NCBI GenBank assembly: GCA_030737835.1
Contig: CM060853.1
Location: 10,846,034 to 10,910,033 of the forward strand
Length of the DNA stretch: 64,000 nt
Reading direction: 5' to 3'
Source: Acorus gramineus
Lineage: Eukaryota; Streptophyta; Magnoliopsida; Acorales; Acoraceae
Shown here one piece after another: positions 13,020 through 23,801 of this stretch. Below the pieces are notes generated by a model. That model saw only the letters and a program-made list of their open reading frames with translations. It was not told the origin of the DNA and did not search any database. Position 1 is the first letter of the stretch. Each line of letters starts with the position of its first letter. Position numbers and translations under genes: made by a program.

Positions 13020-13330
13020 TGTGAGAAATATATGTAAAAATTTTAGGGATTTTTATTTTTAAGTCCATGTAAACATGCTTATTTAGGAATCGATCTCTCC
13101 ATTCTTTATATTTCTTTTTAAGTCCTCATATTTAACCGTCTATTTGATTTTTAAGCCATCTGCCAAACATCCGTTCATACACCGTTAATTTGTGAAATGT
13201 GATTTTATTTTTAAGTCCCTGTAAACTATGTTATTTAGTGATCAGTCCATCCCTTCTTTATATTTCATTTTAAGTCTCTAATTTCAAACGCTTTTTTCTT
13301 ATTAGTCCATGGACAAAAATGAAAACATGT
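13020..13330. repeat. Two diverged tandem units, MULE-arm-like
   Basis: Two units of about 150-165 bp share 'TTATTTTTAAGTCC.TGTAAAC', 'ATTTAG..ATC..TC.ATTC' and 'TTTATATTTC.TTTTAAGTC'. The AAGTCCCTGTAAAC wording recalls the arms of the fold-back element at 61741-62697, so this may be a relic of a related family. No opposing arm was found. Confidence 0.4.
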
Positions 13331-14156
13331 GTAATCTGAGTTTTGAACTGTAAAAATGACCGAATCTAACATTTTCCTAAGGAAAATGATATATCCAGCC
13401 TCTCGTGCAGCTCTAATTGCAGTGTATACCATTTTTTTTTTAAAAAAAAATACACTCTTCCATTAAAGTTCATGCTATTATATGAATTAAAATATACTTT
13501 GAGATACACTAGTATATTTTTTTTAGTTGAAAAAATGATAAAAAAAAATTGCGCCATACACTATGGTAGAACTCCATATACTATGATAACGCAATTTTTG
13601 GTATATTTATGTGATTCTTAAGTAGATTTTGATTATAAATTTGATTTATTTAATAAATATAATCATACAATTTTATTCGAAACTATTTAAATATAAAAAA
13701 TGTATTCAAAATAATTTTTAATAATTTAAGAAGGACTGATTACACATGTTTTTACATGATAAAGAAATGAGGTAATCAATTGTTGACCTTTTATTGGACA
13801 ATGAATTTCTGAGTACTTTGTGACTGCATTTGAGTGGACTGTACAAATTATCATTTCCTTGTGGCTCTAAAATACTACTGTATTGATTTGATGGACTTCA
13901 ATGTCTTCTTCCACTTGACAAATTAAATTTTGCTTCCCACAATTAATAAAGCCACTCTTACAAGATCATCCATACCACCCAGCAAAGCAGACCATAAACC
14001 ATGTGATGTAAGCACTCTTTCTATTCATACATGTCTAACATTCAGAAATTTAAATCTAAAAACAAGATCAAAATACAACATAGCCAATGATGATTGTGAA
14101 ACTTCAAACAACCAACACATTTTTGTTCATTTGAGAGACCTATCATCAGAGCATGG
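13331..14156. other. Intergenic DNA with a MITE remnant
   Basis: The left part carries the end motif of the MITE family seen at 45024 and 50061 (GAACTGTAAAAATGAC followed by GAATCTAAC, about 13346-13370). The rest is AT-rich up to the 3' end of the phosphatase pseudogene. Confidence 0.4.
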
Positions 14157-15934
14157 TCAGTGGGGAACTTGGAGTACTTGTGGGAATGCCTTGTGTGGAA
14201 GTCTTGAAACAGTTGGGAACTTCCAGTCCATGGAGAGCAATTCAGGAGTCTTCTTATTAGCAGATAATGCTATGTTGATGAGCTTAAGTAGGACTTCCTC
14301 AAACTCCTCTGCATCGCTCCACTCGTGAATTTCGGCCTTCAACAATAAAGGGCTGCTGGTGATCAGCTCCCACACAGGGTAGTTCTTCCTTGGCATCATA
14401 AAATCTCCTTTGCCCAACTTAAGCGACGAGCAGTAGTCGCCTTTTCCGTCTCCAAGGTATATAATTCGTTTTTTTTCTTCTGATGACATCGAGTCTTGGA
14501 TTCGCTTGATGATCACACCCTGGGTATGGCAAAGGTTCATATCAGTTTGAGCATGAGCTTCCTTTATGTTGTGGAAATTGTGAGCATTATCATTGTTTTG
14601 ATTCATTAAATCTCAAAGCATCCTCATTGATTACCAATGTATGTTTATAACTGTTATATGTACTGCTAAATCACTCTTCTCATTAAGTATATGTTATGCA
14701 TAACATATTCCATGTTCATGTGTAGTTTCAGTTTTGCAGTGAATAATAGTACCTTGCACATGTTTGGAGGGCAGGGGTTGGAGCAGCCATGTGAGGCAAA
14801 GTTGAAGTCATGGTAAGGTTGGATCCTCAGCTTCCCTTCCTCATCTATGAAACTTTGATTTGTGTTGATCTCCGAAAAGCACTCGAACAATCCATGGTGC
14901 TTCAATATGGTCTCTATGAAGAAGTGATTTGCATCACTCACTATCCTCAATTCACATCTGTTGATGGCAACAAACAAACACATTTGAGACCATCAAAACA
15001 ATGCATTCTCATCCATAACAAGCACATATCATATATACCCCAAAGCATGGCTGTTTTGATGGCTGAGATGATCTGGGGATTCAGAGGAGCAGTTCTCAAA
15101 CAGTCTGCAATGTCTTCAATGGTCTTCCCTTGTGAGTGCAACTCACTCATCATTCTATCCTGGAATCAGTAACAAATTGAATTATCGATATCTCCATTGA
15201 TGGATTTAATGAAACCAGAAACTAACTAATATTTCTCTACGCACGACATGTGAGTGAAATAATATTAATAAATAATATGATAAGTTTATGAACTATTATG
15301 AAATAAATTATCAATGATAAAATAAAATAAATTAATTTGATGATCAAACCCTTTAATCCTAATGAATTTTTTTAAGAATACAATAAAATAATTTGATGAT
15401 CTAAACCCCTTTGATTCCAATGAATTTTTTTAATAATAAAATATAACATCATATAATAAAAAAAAGGAATCCACACACATCCCTATAACCCACCAAATAC
15501 TGTGATATGTTAATAAGCCACTAAGAATGAATAGAAAAATGCTCAAAACACAAATCACATATGTTTTTATTTTTTAAAAATAGTAAATAAGATTATATGT
15601 TTTGATGAAAAAAATGTACATCGCTCCATTTCGAATTGAATGAATCAATTTTCAGCAAATTTAAAAACAAAAAAATTAACTAGATATATACTTCGTCTAA
15701 CGATATAAATGTTTCATTGAATTTCTAATGATGTTAACTCACCAATAAAATAATTAAATTAAATTAAATAAAAAAAATAAACTAATGAGTGAAAAGATTT
15801 GACAAACCATGAGGGAGTTCCATGGCATGGTGGGGAGGAGTTCCTCGAAGAAGGCAGTGGCGCCCAAACCGTCGACAACCCAATTGTCGGTGTCGCAGTC
15901 GACGATCGTCGAAGATCACAACAACACCAGCCAT
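14157..15934 (-). pseudogene. HAD phosphatase pseudogene, PECP1/PS2-like, third copy
   Basis: It is colinear with the intact genes at 55332 and 58656. Equivalent exons on the minus strand are 15808-15934, 15039-15159, 14753-14957 and 14157-14519, with splice sites preserved. Exon 1 is 127 bases rather than 138: an 11-base deletion after MAGVVVIFD removes the second Asp and the Thr of the DxDxT catalytic motif and shifts the frame, and translation would then stop early in exon 2. Exon 2 lacks one further base near its end (ACAGCCATG where the others have a third C). Exon 3 lacks one codon. Exons 3 and 4 are otherwise well kept, including IVSDANHFF and LGDGKGDYC, so inactivation looks fairly recent. 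A shorter product from an internal ATG would lack the catalytic nucleophile. The upstream block with ATTCCTTTGGAATC and a TATA-like run (about 16050-16060) is still present. Confidence 0.85.
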
Positions 15935-17004
15935 TGAAGTTGGGATTTAGAGAGAATGAAAGAGAGTTGTAGAGAAGGCTTAACAATGCAAAAAAAGAAA
16001 AAAATGGTTTTGTTATGTTATGAGAGGAGGATGTGAAGGTTTATGTGAATATATATATAGGTGAGGATGGCACAAGTGAAGATTCCAAAGGAATAATACG
16101 CATAAAGGAAAGTTGTTTGAGAATTTCTTGGAGGACTTGAAAATAGAGTTGTTTTGATTATTAATTTAGATAATATTTAGTTATGATTTTTTTTACCATG
16201 TAATCATATATTGATATGTGGATTTGAAAATAAGTTTGTTAGGATTTTTTTAGAAATTTCAGTTGTTAGGTGCTTAATTATTATATATTGTTTGTTAAAA
16301 TGGATGGGATATTATCTCATTTTAACAAACTTTTATAAAAATTTATCAATCACATTAGTTCAGGTTGAGCCTGAATAAACTGTGCTGAATCTAGTTTGTT
16401 TGAGTTCGTGTTTAACCCAACCATTATAATCTCAATTTCAGTATGCAAAGTCGAGTTGAGTTCAACCTGCTGTCAATTTTAGTTGGCTTATAGATTAATA
16501 TGGTTTTGCATTTTTATTTATTTATTGAAATTGTTGGGATTGCAACATAATTGATACTGCTTCTATACCGTGGTATTATTTTTAAAGTCTTGATCAAATT
16601 ATTAAGGGCAATATTTCGATACTTTTTTTAAATTTCAAGACTGACCCTGGATCAGTTTTAATTGCCTATGGGTCAGTTTGACTAAGTTAGCGTTGTGGAT
16701 CTTTTTAACGTTAGGGACATAATTGTAAATTGTACGTATATGAGACATGATTTGTCTCTTATTAAATTTTAAATTTTGTGTTATTTTATAATTTAAATCT
16801 TATCCTAATTTTAAAATTTAAACATAATCTTAATTTTAAATTTTAAATTTGAACATTCTAAATTTTTATGGATAAATTTGATGAAGATTTTATAGACAAT
16901 GGAGTTCACGGTAAACTCATCATTAAATCTATCCAGAAATTATTTATAGTGTAAAAATATAAGATTTGATTTAAAATTTAAATTTGAAATTTAAGATCGA
17001 AATC
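15935..17004. other. Upstream region of the phosphatase pseudogene and intergenic DNA
   Basis: From 15935 to about 16290 the minus strand aligns with the proximal promoter of the phosphatase copy at 58656, including the AT-rich block missing from the copy at 55332. I found no P1BS (GNATATNC) site in this part. Further on, TTTAAATT-type AT-rich repeats (16740-16860) are seen and no gene. Confidence 0.5.
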
Positions 17005-17007
17005 TAA

Positions 17008-17308
17008 GCCCTCGTTTGGATGTGGAATGGCCCAGAGAATAAGTGAGAATAAAGCAGAATATGTATTTTTTTTTTGTTTGGATACATGGAATTCACATGG
17101 ATAAACTATGTCGAAATAAACTGGTATAAAGTGCTATATGGATTCCAGTCAACCCTTGAGATGAAAAACAAAATTTTACTATTACGTTTTTCAACGAGAA
17201 TAGTTCAAAACACATCCAAACACAAAATCATTTTATCCTTATTTATATCCACTTATGCCGAATTAATTGTATATCTAAAAATAAATCATATTCTGTATTC
17301 AAACGGGT
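17008..17308. mobile_element. Tourist/Harbinger-like MITE
   Basis: The element is flanked by TAA (17005-17007 and 17309-17311). The inverted ends read GCCCTCGTTTGGATG and CCCGTTTGAATAC (inward). About 300 bp, no coding content. The GTTTGG end motif and TAA target fit PIF/Harbinger MITEs. Confidence 0.55.
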
Positions 17309-17458
17309 TAAAAGTATTTGTACAAAAATATGTTGTTTATAAGAAACATGAATCGTAATCGCGTCACTCATACTTAAAAAAAAAACAATTTCAGGCTGGT
17401 GTTGAGGTGACATCACTAAGGTCAAACTTGCCCCTTCCAGTTTTACAATTAAAACTAA

Positions 17459-17911
17459 GGGGGTGTTTGGGTAGAGGATTAGAGGAGGAATAGGTGGGAA
17501 TAGGCATGGAATAGGAGAAAAAAAGTGTTTGGGTGAGGGGAATAAGGTGTTATTTGAATGCCAAAATAACAAAAAATAAAGGGGTATAGTAATTTCCCCT
17601 TACTCATTGAATTAGTCTATTTCAACAACAATCATAAGTGGGTCTCACTGTTTTTTTCTTTCTTTTCATTTCAAATCATCTGTCATTACCTCTTATACAT
17701 CTATGGGGCCCAAATGTTAAATCAACTTTTTACACCTTATTCACATTTTATTCTTCATCAACCAAACACTTAACCTTTATTATTGCGTTTCCTAACCCGA
17801 ATAACTAAAAATACAACCAAACAGAAAATCACTTATTCCATTAGTAAAATCAACAATTCCTGGAATAGGTATAAACCTCAAAATAGCTTATGCATCTATC
17901 CAAACGGATCC
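17459..17911. mobile_element. Tourist/Harbinger-like MITE
   Basis: TAA lies on both sides (17456-17458 and 17912-17914). The inverted ends are GGGGGTGTTTGGGTAGAGGA and GGATCCGTTTGGATAGATGC. It is 453 bp, with AT-rich internal sequence rich in GAATAAG-type motifs and no protein. Confidence 0.62.
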
Positions 17912-18067
17912 TAAGGGGCTTAAAATTATAAAAAAAAAATTGGGTTCATAATAAAAATTGTCCAATTATTAAATTTTTTTGGTGAACAGAACCAGACATA
18001 CATTGTAATTAGTTTAAGTTAATTTTATCAAATTAGTTTTTTTTTTTTAAATATGTTTTGTTTTTTT

Positions 18068-18594
18068 GGGTGCAGTTACTACCACCCCATCAATTCCTCC
18101 ACCCACCCCTTTTATATATATATATAATTTTTTTTTATCATAACCCATCCCTCCATTACAGAAAAAAAAAAAAAAAAACCCTCGACGCCCCCTCTACCAA
18201 TCGATCACCCACTCCCAAACCAACCCCCCCCCCCTCTCTCTCTCTCTAAAAAGAGGGGCCAAAGAAGACGAGCCCCCTCAGCTTCACCATCGCCTCCGTT
18301 GCTTCATGAGGGACCAACCCGTGATGGCAACGGTGGCGGCAAACGCCGTCGTCGGATGGGGGTACTCGAGGCTCGTGGTGATGGCCCTCGATGCCGCCTG
18401 GAACCTCGCGTTCGTCCTCGTTTCAGCGGGAGCTTTAACGTTGACAGCGAGGTAGAGGCCGTTGGTCCCAATTAGGGCCTGGATCGTCGAACGGTGGTCG
18501 AGGGTTTTTTTTGTAACGGATGGGTGGGTTAGGATATATATATATATATATAAAGGCTTGGTGGAGGAGTTGACGGGGTGGTAGGAACTGCCCC
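18068..18594. mobile_element. Pack-MULE-like element carrying a host gene fragment
   Basis: Inverted arms lie at about 18068-18186 and 18498-18594. Read inward they match over the whole arm: GGGTGCAGTTACTACCACCC versus GGGGCAGTTCCTACCACCCC, then TCCTCCACC, a TATATA tract, AACCCA.CC, ATTACA/GTTACA, a poly-A run and CCCTCGAC. The 311-bp core is strikingly GC-rich against AT-rich flanks and encodes a RING-ligase-like fragment (separate entry). Both flanks are T-rich (TGTTTTTTT / TTTGTTTTT), so a 9-base TSD is possible but not proven. TIR length, start with G and a captured GC-rich exon all fit a Pack-MULE. A (CT)n tract lies at the left edge of the core. Confidence 0.68.
18306..18490 (+). pseudogene. 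Captured fragment of a RIE1/At1g12760-type RING E3 ligase gene
   Basis: The plus frame from ATG 18306 reads MRDQPVMATVAANAVVGWGY, then SRLVVMALDAAWNLAFVLVS and an AGALTLTAR block. A stop at 18453-18455 sits where the family usually has Glu, and the same frame then continues RPLVPIRAWIV. Plant RIE1-like membrane RING ligases carry an N-terminal membrane segment of the form 'DWAYS.PVV..D..WN.AFV' followed by 'ERP..P.R.W..GY', which this matches. The RING domain itself is absent. The fragment lies wholly between the inverted arms and is very GC-rich. The match is from memory of the family and was not searched. Confidence 0.58.
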
Positions 18595-18604
18595 TTTGTT
18601 TTTT

Positions 18605-19560
18605 TTTCCCGTGTTGCTTTCCCGCACGTTTTCTTTCATTTATTCCCTCTCTTTTCGCGCCATATAAACAGACACGCATGCGTGGGCCCCAAACGACTTT
18701 TCTCCATAATTGATATTACATTTCTACCCTTTTGAAATAAAGATATCAAGGAAGACTACAAGGGTAGATTAGTAAGTTTAATCAGCCCAAACCGCCTCAT
18801 TTTCGTGGCGTGTTATATGTAATGCGTGGTGTATTTTGCAAGTTCCATATGTATCGCATGCAATCACTTGCTGTAATAAGAGATGGTGTTGCTGTAAATG
18901 TCATGTACATGATGATTAGTTTTATACACGTGTTAAAAATACATGACTTAGACATTTAATGTGTAATTAAATGTTCAAGATGTAAATATAATACTGATAT
19001 GAATAACAATATAAACCATCGAATATTCCTTTTAGAAGAACTCATTCACTTATCTAATTTACATGATGAACTCATTCATCATTGTGAAACACATGGGTTT
19101 TAGGCCTAAATTCATTTCGGACGGAAGGTTTATTGTACTTAATTCATTTTACAATCTCAAATGTGCTATCATATACCTCATTAGACCCTTTCACTCACTA
19201 TTATAAAGTATATAATTCATTATAAAATTTTATGATTTCTATAATTAATATCATTCAATTCATTTAAATATATAATTTATCTTTTAAAAATAGAAATCTA
19301 ATTAGATAAAATATATAATTTAAAAAAAATAAAAATATGTATCATCAGTGTTTTAAACTGATGGGCTTGCAAGCACAATATTTGGTTGGGTAGGGACAGA
19401 TGTGGACTGGGCCGCAAGAATGTGTGCAGACCCAAACAAATGATTGTGTTATCATATTTTAGGACAGGAGAGCTGATGCACTCAGTTCGTTTATAACTTT
19501 GTTTATAGTGTAGTGCAGTTATAATGCACTATACCACAGTGTAGAAAATTATAAAAAATT
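18605..19560. other. Intergenic DNA, no gene seen
   Basis: This is AT-rich sequence with tracts resembling dispersed MITE pieces (19200-19330), and small palindromes around GTGTAGTGCAG and TATACCACAGTGTAG near 19510-19545. No coding region is supported. Confidence 0.4.
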
Positions 19561-19571
19561 TAAAAAGAAAT

Positions 19572-20537
19572 GGGCCCCATGAGTTATATTACCCACCTTG
19601 TTTATTTAAATATAAAAAAATTGTATCTAACCGACCCCATGAGTTCCACATAGACGATGTCTTCTGTGTTTAAGTTGGTTCGACATGGAACATGTCAATT
19701 AAGAACCAAAAATCTAATCATAGTCACATTCTAGTTCCAATTCGACATAGATGATAATGCCTTTTGTGTTTAAGGTGATTCGACATGATTCATGTAGATC
19801 AGGTACATAAACCTTAGTCCATTCCCGTTCAACATGGACGATGTCTTATGTATTTAAGTTGGCTCGACATAGATTATATCGAATTGGGACCAGAAGGTTG
19901 TGCTTCAATTTTTGATATGAAATTGACGTAGTTATTATTGACAAATTGATATTAGGTCGACTCTTACATTGACGACCTAAACTTACTTTTATGATAAAGT
20001 GTTAAAATCTTTGATGTAATCAAATTTGATTGAATTATAATGTTTACGTTCCAATCACCAATATGTTTATCTTATGAATCTAGAAAAATAAAAGTGAGAT
20101 ATACATTGTTGATATCTTACACCCAATGGCCACAAACAACTTTGCTTGACTTTGTTCATGAAGGTTAACGATTCATCTAACACATGCCAACCCTCCAATG
20201 TTTTTGTCAGTTGGCGACACCGCAAAGAACAATCACCCTACACCAAAATGAATATAGGTTATCATATATATGGCTTATTAAAGTAGAGCAAAATAAACAA
20301 GATTTCATTTATCTCTGGTCCACCGGGTTCCTGATCGACATGATCCATGTCAAACCACCTTAAACATAGAAGACATCGTCTATATCAAACTGAAAATAAG
20401 GTTTCTGGTTCCCAATCGACACGATCCATGTCGATCCATCTTAAACACAGAAGACATTGTCTATGTTGAACTCTTGGAGTGAGTTAGATGCAATTTTTAT
20501 TTAAATAAATAAGGTGGGTAGAATAACTCATGGGTGA
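19572..20537. mobile_element. Fold-back element with tandem units in its arms
   Basis: The left arm (about 19572-19893) and right arm (about 20315-20537) are inverted copies. Outer ends read CCATGAGTTATATTACCCACC and CCCATGAGTTATTCTACCCACC, followed by matching TTATTTAAAT tracts. Inside each arm a unit of roughly 80-97 bp recurs, three times on the left (ACATAGACGATG 19648, ACATAGATGATA 19745, ACATGGACGATG 19832) and twice on the right (AGACATCGTCTAT about 20371, AGACATTGTCTAT about 20452). Each unit includes a near-palindromic CGACATGGATCATGTCGA-like motif. The core (19900-20310) has no coding capacity. No TSD could be fixed. Confidence 0.65.
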
Positions 20538-21361
20538 TTAAAACCGCTCCCTATTCAAATGGTTTAAATAACATGGAATAACTTGATTCTAGAGGGTAGC
20601 AGGAATAATTATATCACTTTATATCAATTAATTCTCACATACATATTCTCATTTATTCTAGCCTTCCAAGCACTCATTATATCATTATTAAACATTTATA
20701 CCCATTTATTTCACCCTCAACTCCCCAACCAAACATGAGCTAAGTATCTTAATGTATATTTCACTTTTTATAACAGTGTGTATTTCAATGGACGAGTATA
20801 TAATTTAAAGATATTTGATGAGGACTATGGACAGGGCTACACATAGAGTGGGGCATCATTTTCCTTCAGAACTCACATGTGTGAGGGTGATGCAGTTTCC
20901 CCTCTTTGAATTCTCACGTTCTCGAATCTATAGTCTCTGAGCAACTCTTTGAGTATGAGAAAGTCAAACAGTTACTTGCATAACGTGTCATGATTTATTC
21001 ATAATTCGATCAATTCTTGTATGCATATCTGACATGTTTAGGTAGATTTGAGCCTAATATTTGACAAAAATTTACTTACATGATGTGACATGATCACTGG
21101 TTAATTCATGATAAACATTTACTCATATGAGTTAGCATGATCATTGGTGAATGCTTGATAAACACTTACATGACATGCCTTGCTCTTGTTCATTATGATA
21201 TGGAATGGGGCACTCACCTATCGGGGGGGAGGGAGGTGCAACTTTGGCTTGAGGGAGATCAACTTCGCATCAAGGAGTAAGTGGAGATTTTGTGGCCTTG
21301 ATCCGGGTGGCCTCTCGTCCACCGGGCTTATGTTTCGGGCCTCACTAGCTTAATTTCTTTT
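20538..21361. other. Intergenic DNA, possible MITE remnant
   Basis: 20545-20745 looks like a decayed member of the GAATAA-type MITEs (ends near CTCCCTATTCAAATGG and CCAACCAAACATGAGC). No gene is supported in the rest. Confidence 0.35.
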
Positions 21362-22210
21362 ATGGAGGGAAAATCTCACGCTCTTCTTGAGGGCTCCATG
21401 TGTCATTATAAGTTGGGTAAACGAATAGCATGACTCGACCCAGATTATGATCGAATACTGATCAGCCGAGAAGGATGGCCCAGCTCTTCGCTCAAGGGAT
21501 CCAACTCGAGAAATGACACCTCTCCCAAGTAGAACTGCTCAGATCATAGATTTCTAGCCAAGGGTATGACCCCGAGGAGAATTCAAAGACGACCAGACCA
21601 GCAATGGCCCGAGGAGGATCATGGTTTACCAATGAGACAAACCCCCTATAAAACATGACCGTTGGAGTCTCCTGAGTCCACACCTATCCCTGGCCACAAG
21701 AGGAGGGGGGCCACTGACACTACAAAACAGGGTCAAAGTTGTTATGTTTCACCGAACTGGCCAAGACGTGCCCTAGCCTTGACAAGTTGTCGCCACTGCT
21801 TGTTGCAGTCACCATTAGAGCCAATGAGGCTACGCTACGTGGCCACAATATCATAAAAAACTTTCAGTCCTATACCTCGTGGAATCTTCCATGTCAGAAG
21901 ATTCTTGCCGAGACATAGGGATGTTTGGGAGGGAAATGAATGGTCACTCATTTAGCTAAAAGAGCAAGAGAAGGTAGAGATATACAAACAAGTAATAAGT
22001 ACTAAAAAATATCTTGGTCTTCTGATTCTTATAGTCATCTTCTTCACTCCACTGACTTGAGCATTGGAGTCCCTTTGGCTTGCACCATACTGGTGTCCCA
22101 GGTTCTCTTGGTGCAGGATCTCGGGCGCGAGGACCTGGACCTACACTTGGAGGCGGATCTCCGATCCATCCATACTTATTGAGGGAAAACACCACCTTCA
22201 TCTTTGTCCT
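21362..22210 (+). mobile_element. Solo-LTR-like fossil, family A copy 2
   Basis: It is colinear with 3752-4615 through most of its length, with shared GAGGGAAAATCTCAC, CACAAGAGGAGG, 'TACCTCGTGGAATCTTCCA', TTAGCTAAAAG and a 3' tract GACTTGAGCATTGGAGTCCC ... CTTATTGAGGGAAAACACCA. No retroelement coding domains are adjacent. The two copies differ widely, so both are probably old. Ends and TSD are not resolved. Confidence 0.48.
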
Positions 22211-23780
22211 TTCTCTAATTCTCCTCACCTCCAATTTTATCATTGTACTTTGATCTTATTTGAATACAATGTCTATCTTTCTAAAAAAAAAAAAAATTAC
22301 ATGACATGGCATGATCATATATCAAAAATTTCGTGTATATACTTGACACATGAAGATGCCTTTGTAATTGGGAAGGCAATGGAAAAAGAGATTTATAAAT
22401 TACATTTCAAAAGATGTGTTTACTGAGGGGATGCGTGCTCCTACAATAGAGTAAAAATATAAAAATCAATCATAGCAGTGTTGACTGGATCAAAGATTAA
22501 ATTCTACAAATAATTTTGGTGTGAAGTTGAACGAGAAATAAAAAAAATCAGGTTATTTCCAGAAATTGTATATATGGATGTGTTGGGAGGATTTTATTTG
22601 AGTTTGAAGTCTTGACCACGTTGTGGGGAATTGTTGACCATGATTTTTACGTGTTGTTTATTTGTTTGTTGGTTTGGGAAGAGACAAAGTCTGCCATGTC
22701 ATGTGTCAGGTAAAAAAATATGGCATGTTTTTAATTATTAAACTTTAAAATTGAGAAGTGGTCCTATTTAATTAGGGAGTTTTTGTTTTTAATTACTTGA
22801 TGATGATGTATATACTATCTCAACTATAGGTTAGTTTTAAATGTTCCCCCTTGCCACAAGTTAGTTGGAGTGGGTAGAGAAAAAATATATATTAATAGAT
22901 TATAAAAATTTGACTCGGGCATATTGTTATGTCTGCTTGAAGCAAATGTTTTTTTTTTTTTTTATGTAATCAGAATACAAATATAATGGCAATGTCTTCG
23001 AATTAGATTGCAATATGGATCTTGACCCTGGATTTCATTTCATACAATTGATAAAAAAAATATTTGATAAAAAGGCATGTCATCACATTATGAGAAGAGT
23101 TGGTTAATTTATAACACCTTGTTAAGAGTATAACATAGAGTTATTCACTCCTAATAGTTAAATCGGGATAAATAACTAACTATTCAGAATTAATGATTTT
23201 ATTTTATTCTCGCTGACAAACATAAAAGTGAATTTTTTACTGCTTGATTTACCTCCGATAAAAGATAAATATGAGTTTATTATTTTTTAAAATTAAAATT
23301 ATATTCTTGCATAAATTGTTGTATTTCAAAATATCCGCAAGATATATATGTATGATATGATAGATAGATATGATATACTTTTCTGAATGTTTGTAAGAGT
23401 GTTAGATGAGCTATATTTTTAATATGATTATTTATTGGCATAAATAAGCATTGATAAACAATTCTATTACCCCAGAATAATTAGCAAAACTTATGCTATC
23501 TTATCTATACATAACTATCATAATTTATTCTTGTAAAGTAAATAGCTTTTTTTTTTTTTTTACTTCTTTTGAAGGGCTTGCAAAACTCTGAAATAAGATC
23601 TGGACACCATTTTGCCTTCCAAACCAGAATTCACCTAAAACAGATTACAATGGATCATCAAAATGTCACCACACATTGGCATTACTGTACCAAATTCACA
23701 TTGCAATTTGTTATATTTGAACTAAATTAGATAACATGACTTTACAAAAAAAAAAAAATCAACTATACAAAATCTTCACA
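22211..23780. other. Intergenic DNA, no gene seen
   Basis: This is AT-rich sequence with poly-A/T runs (22283, 22950, 23548) and MITE-like GAATAA/TTATTC motifs around 23130-23530. No protein or RNA gene is supported. Confidence 0.4.
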
Positions 23781-23801
23781 AGACAAAAGCCACCTTGACA
23801 A

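Noticed and set aside
18284-18679. 131-residue minus-strand frame across the Pack-MULE-like element
   Set aside because: It is the antisense of the RING-ligase fragment and runs through both an arm and a TATATA tract.
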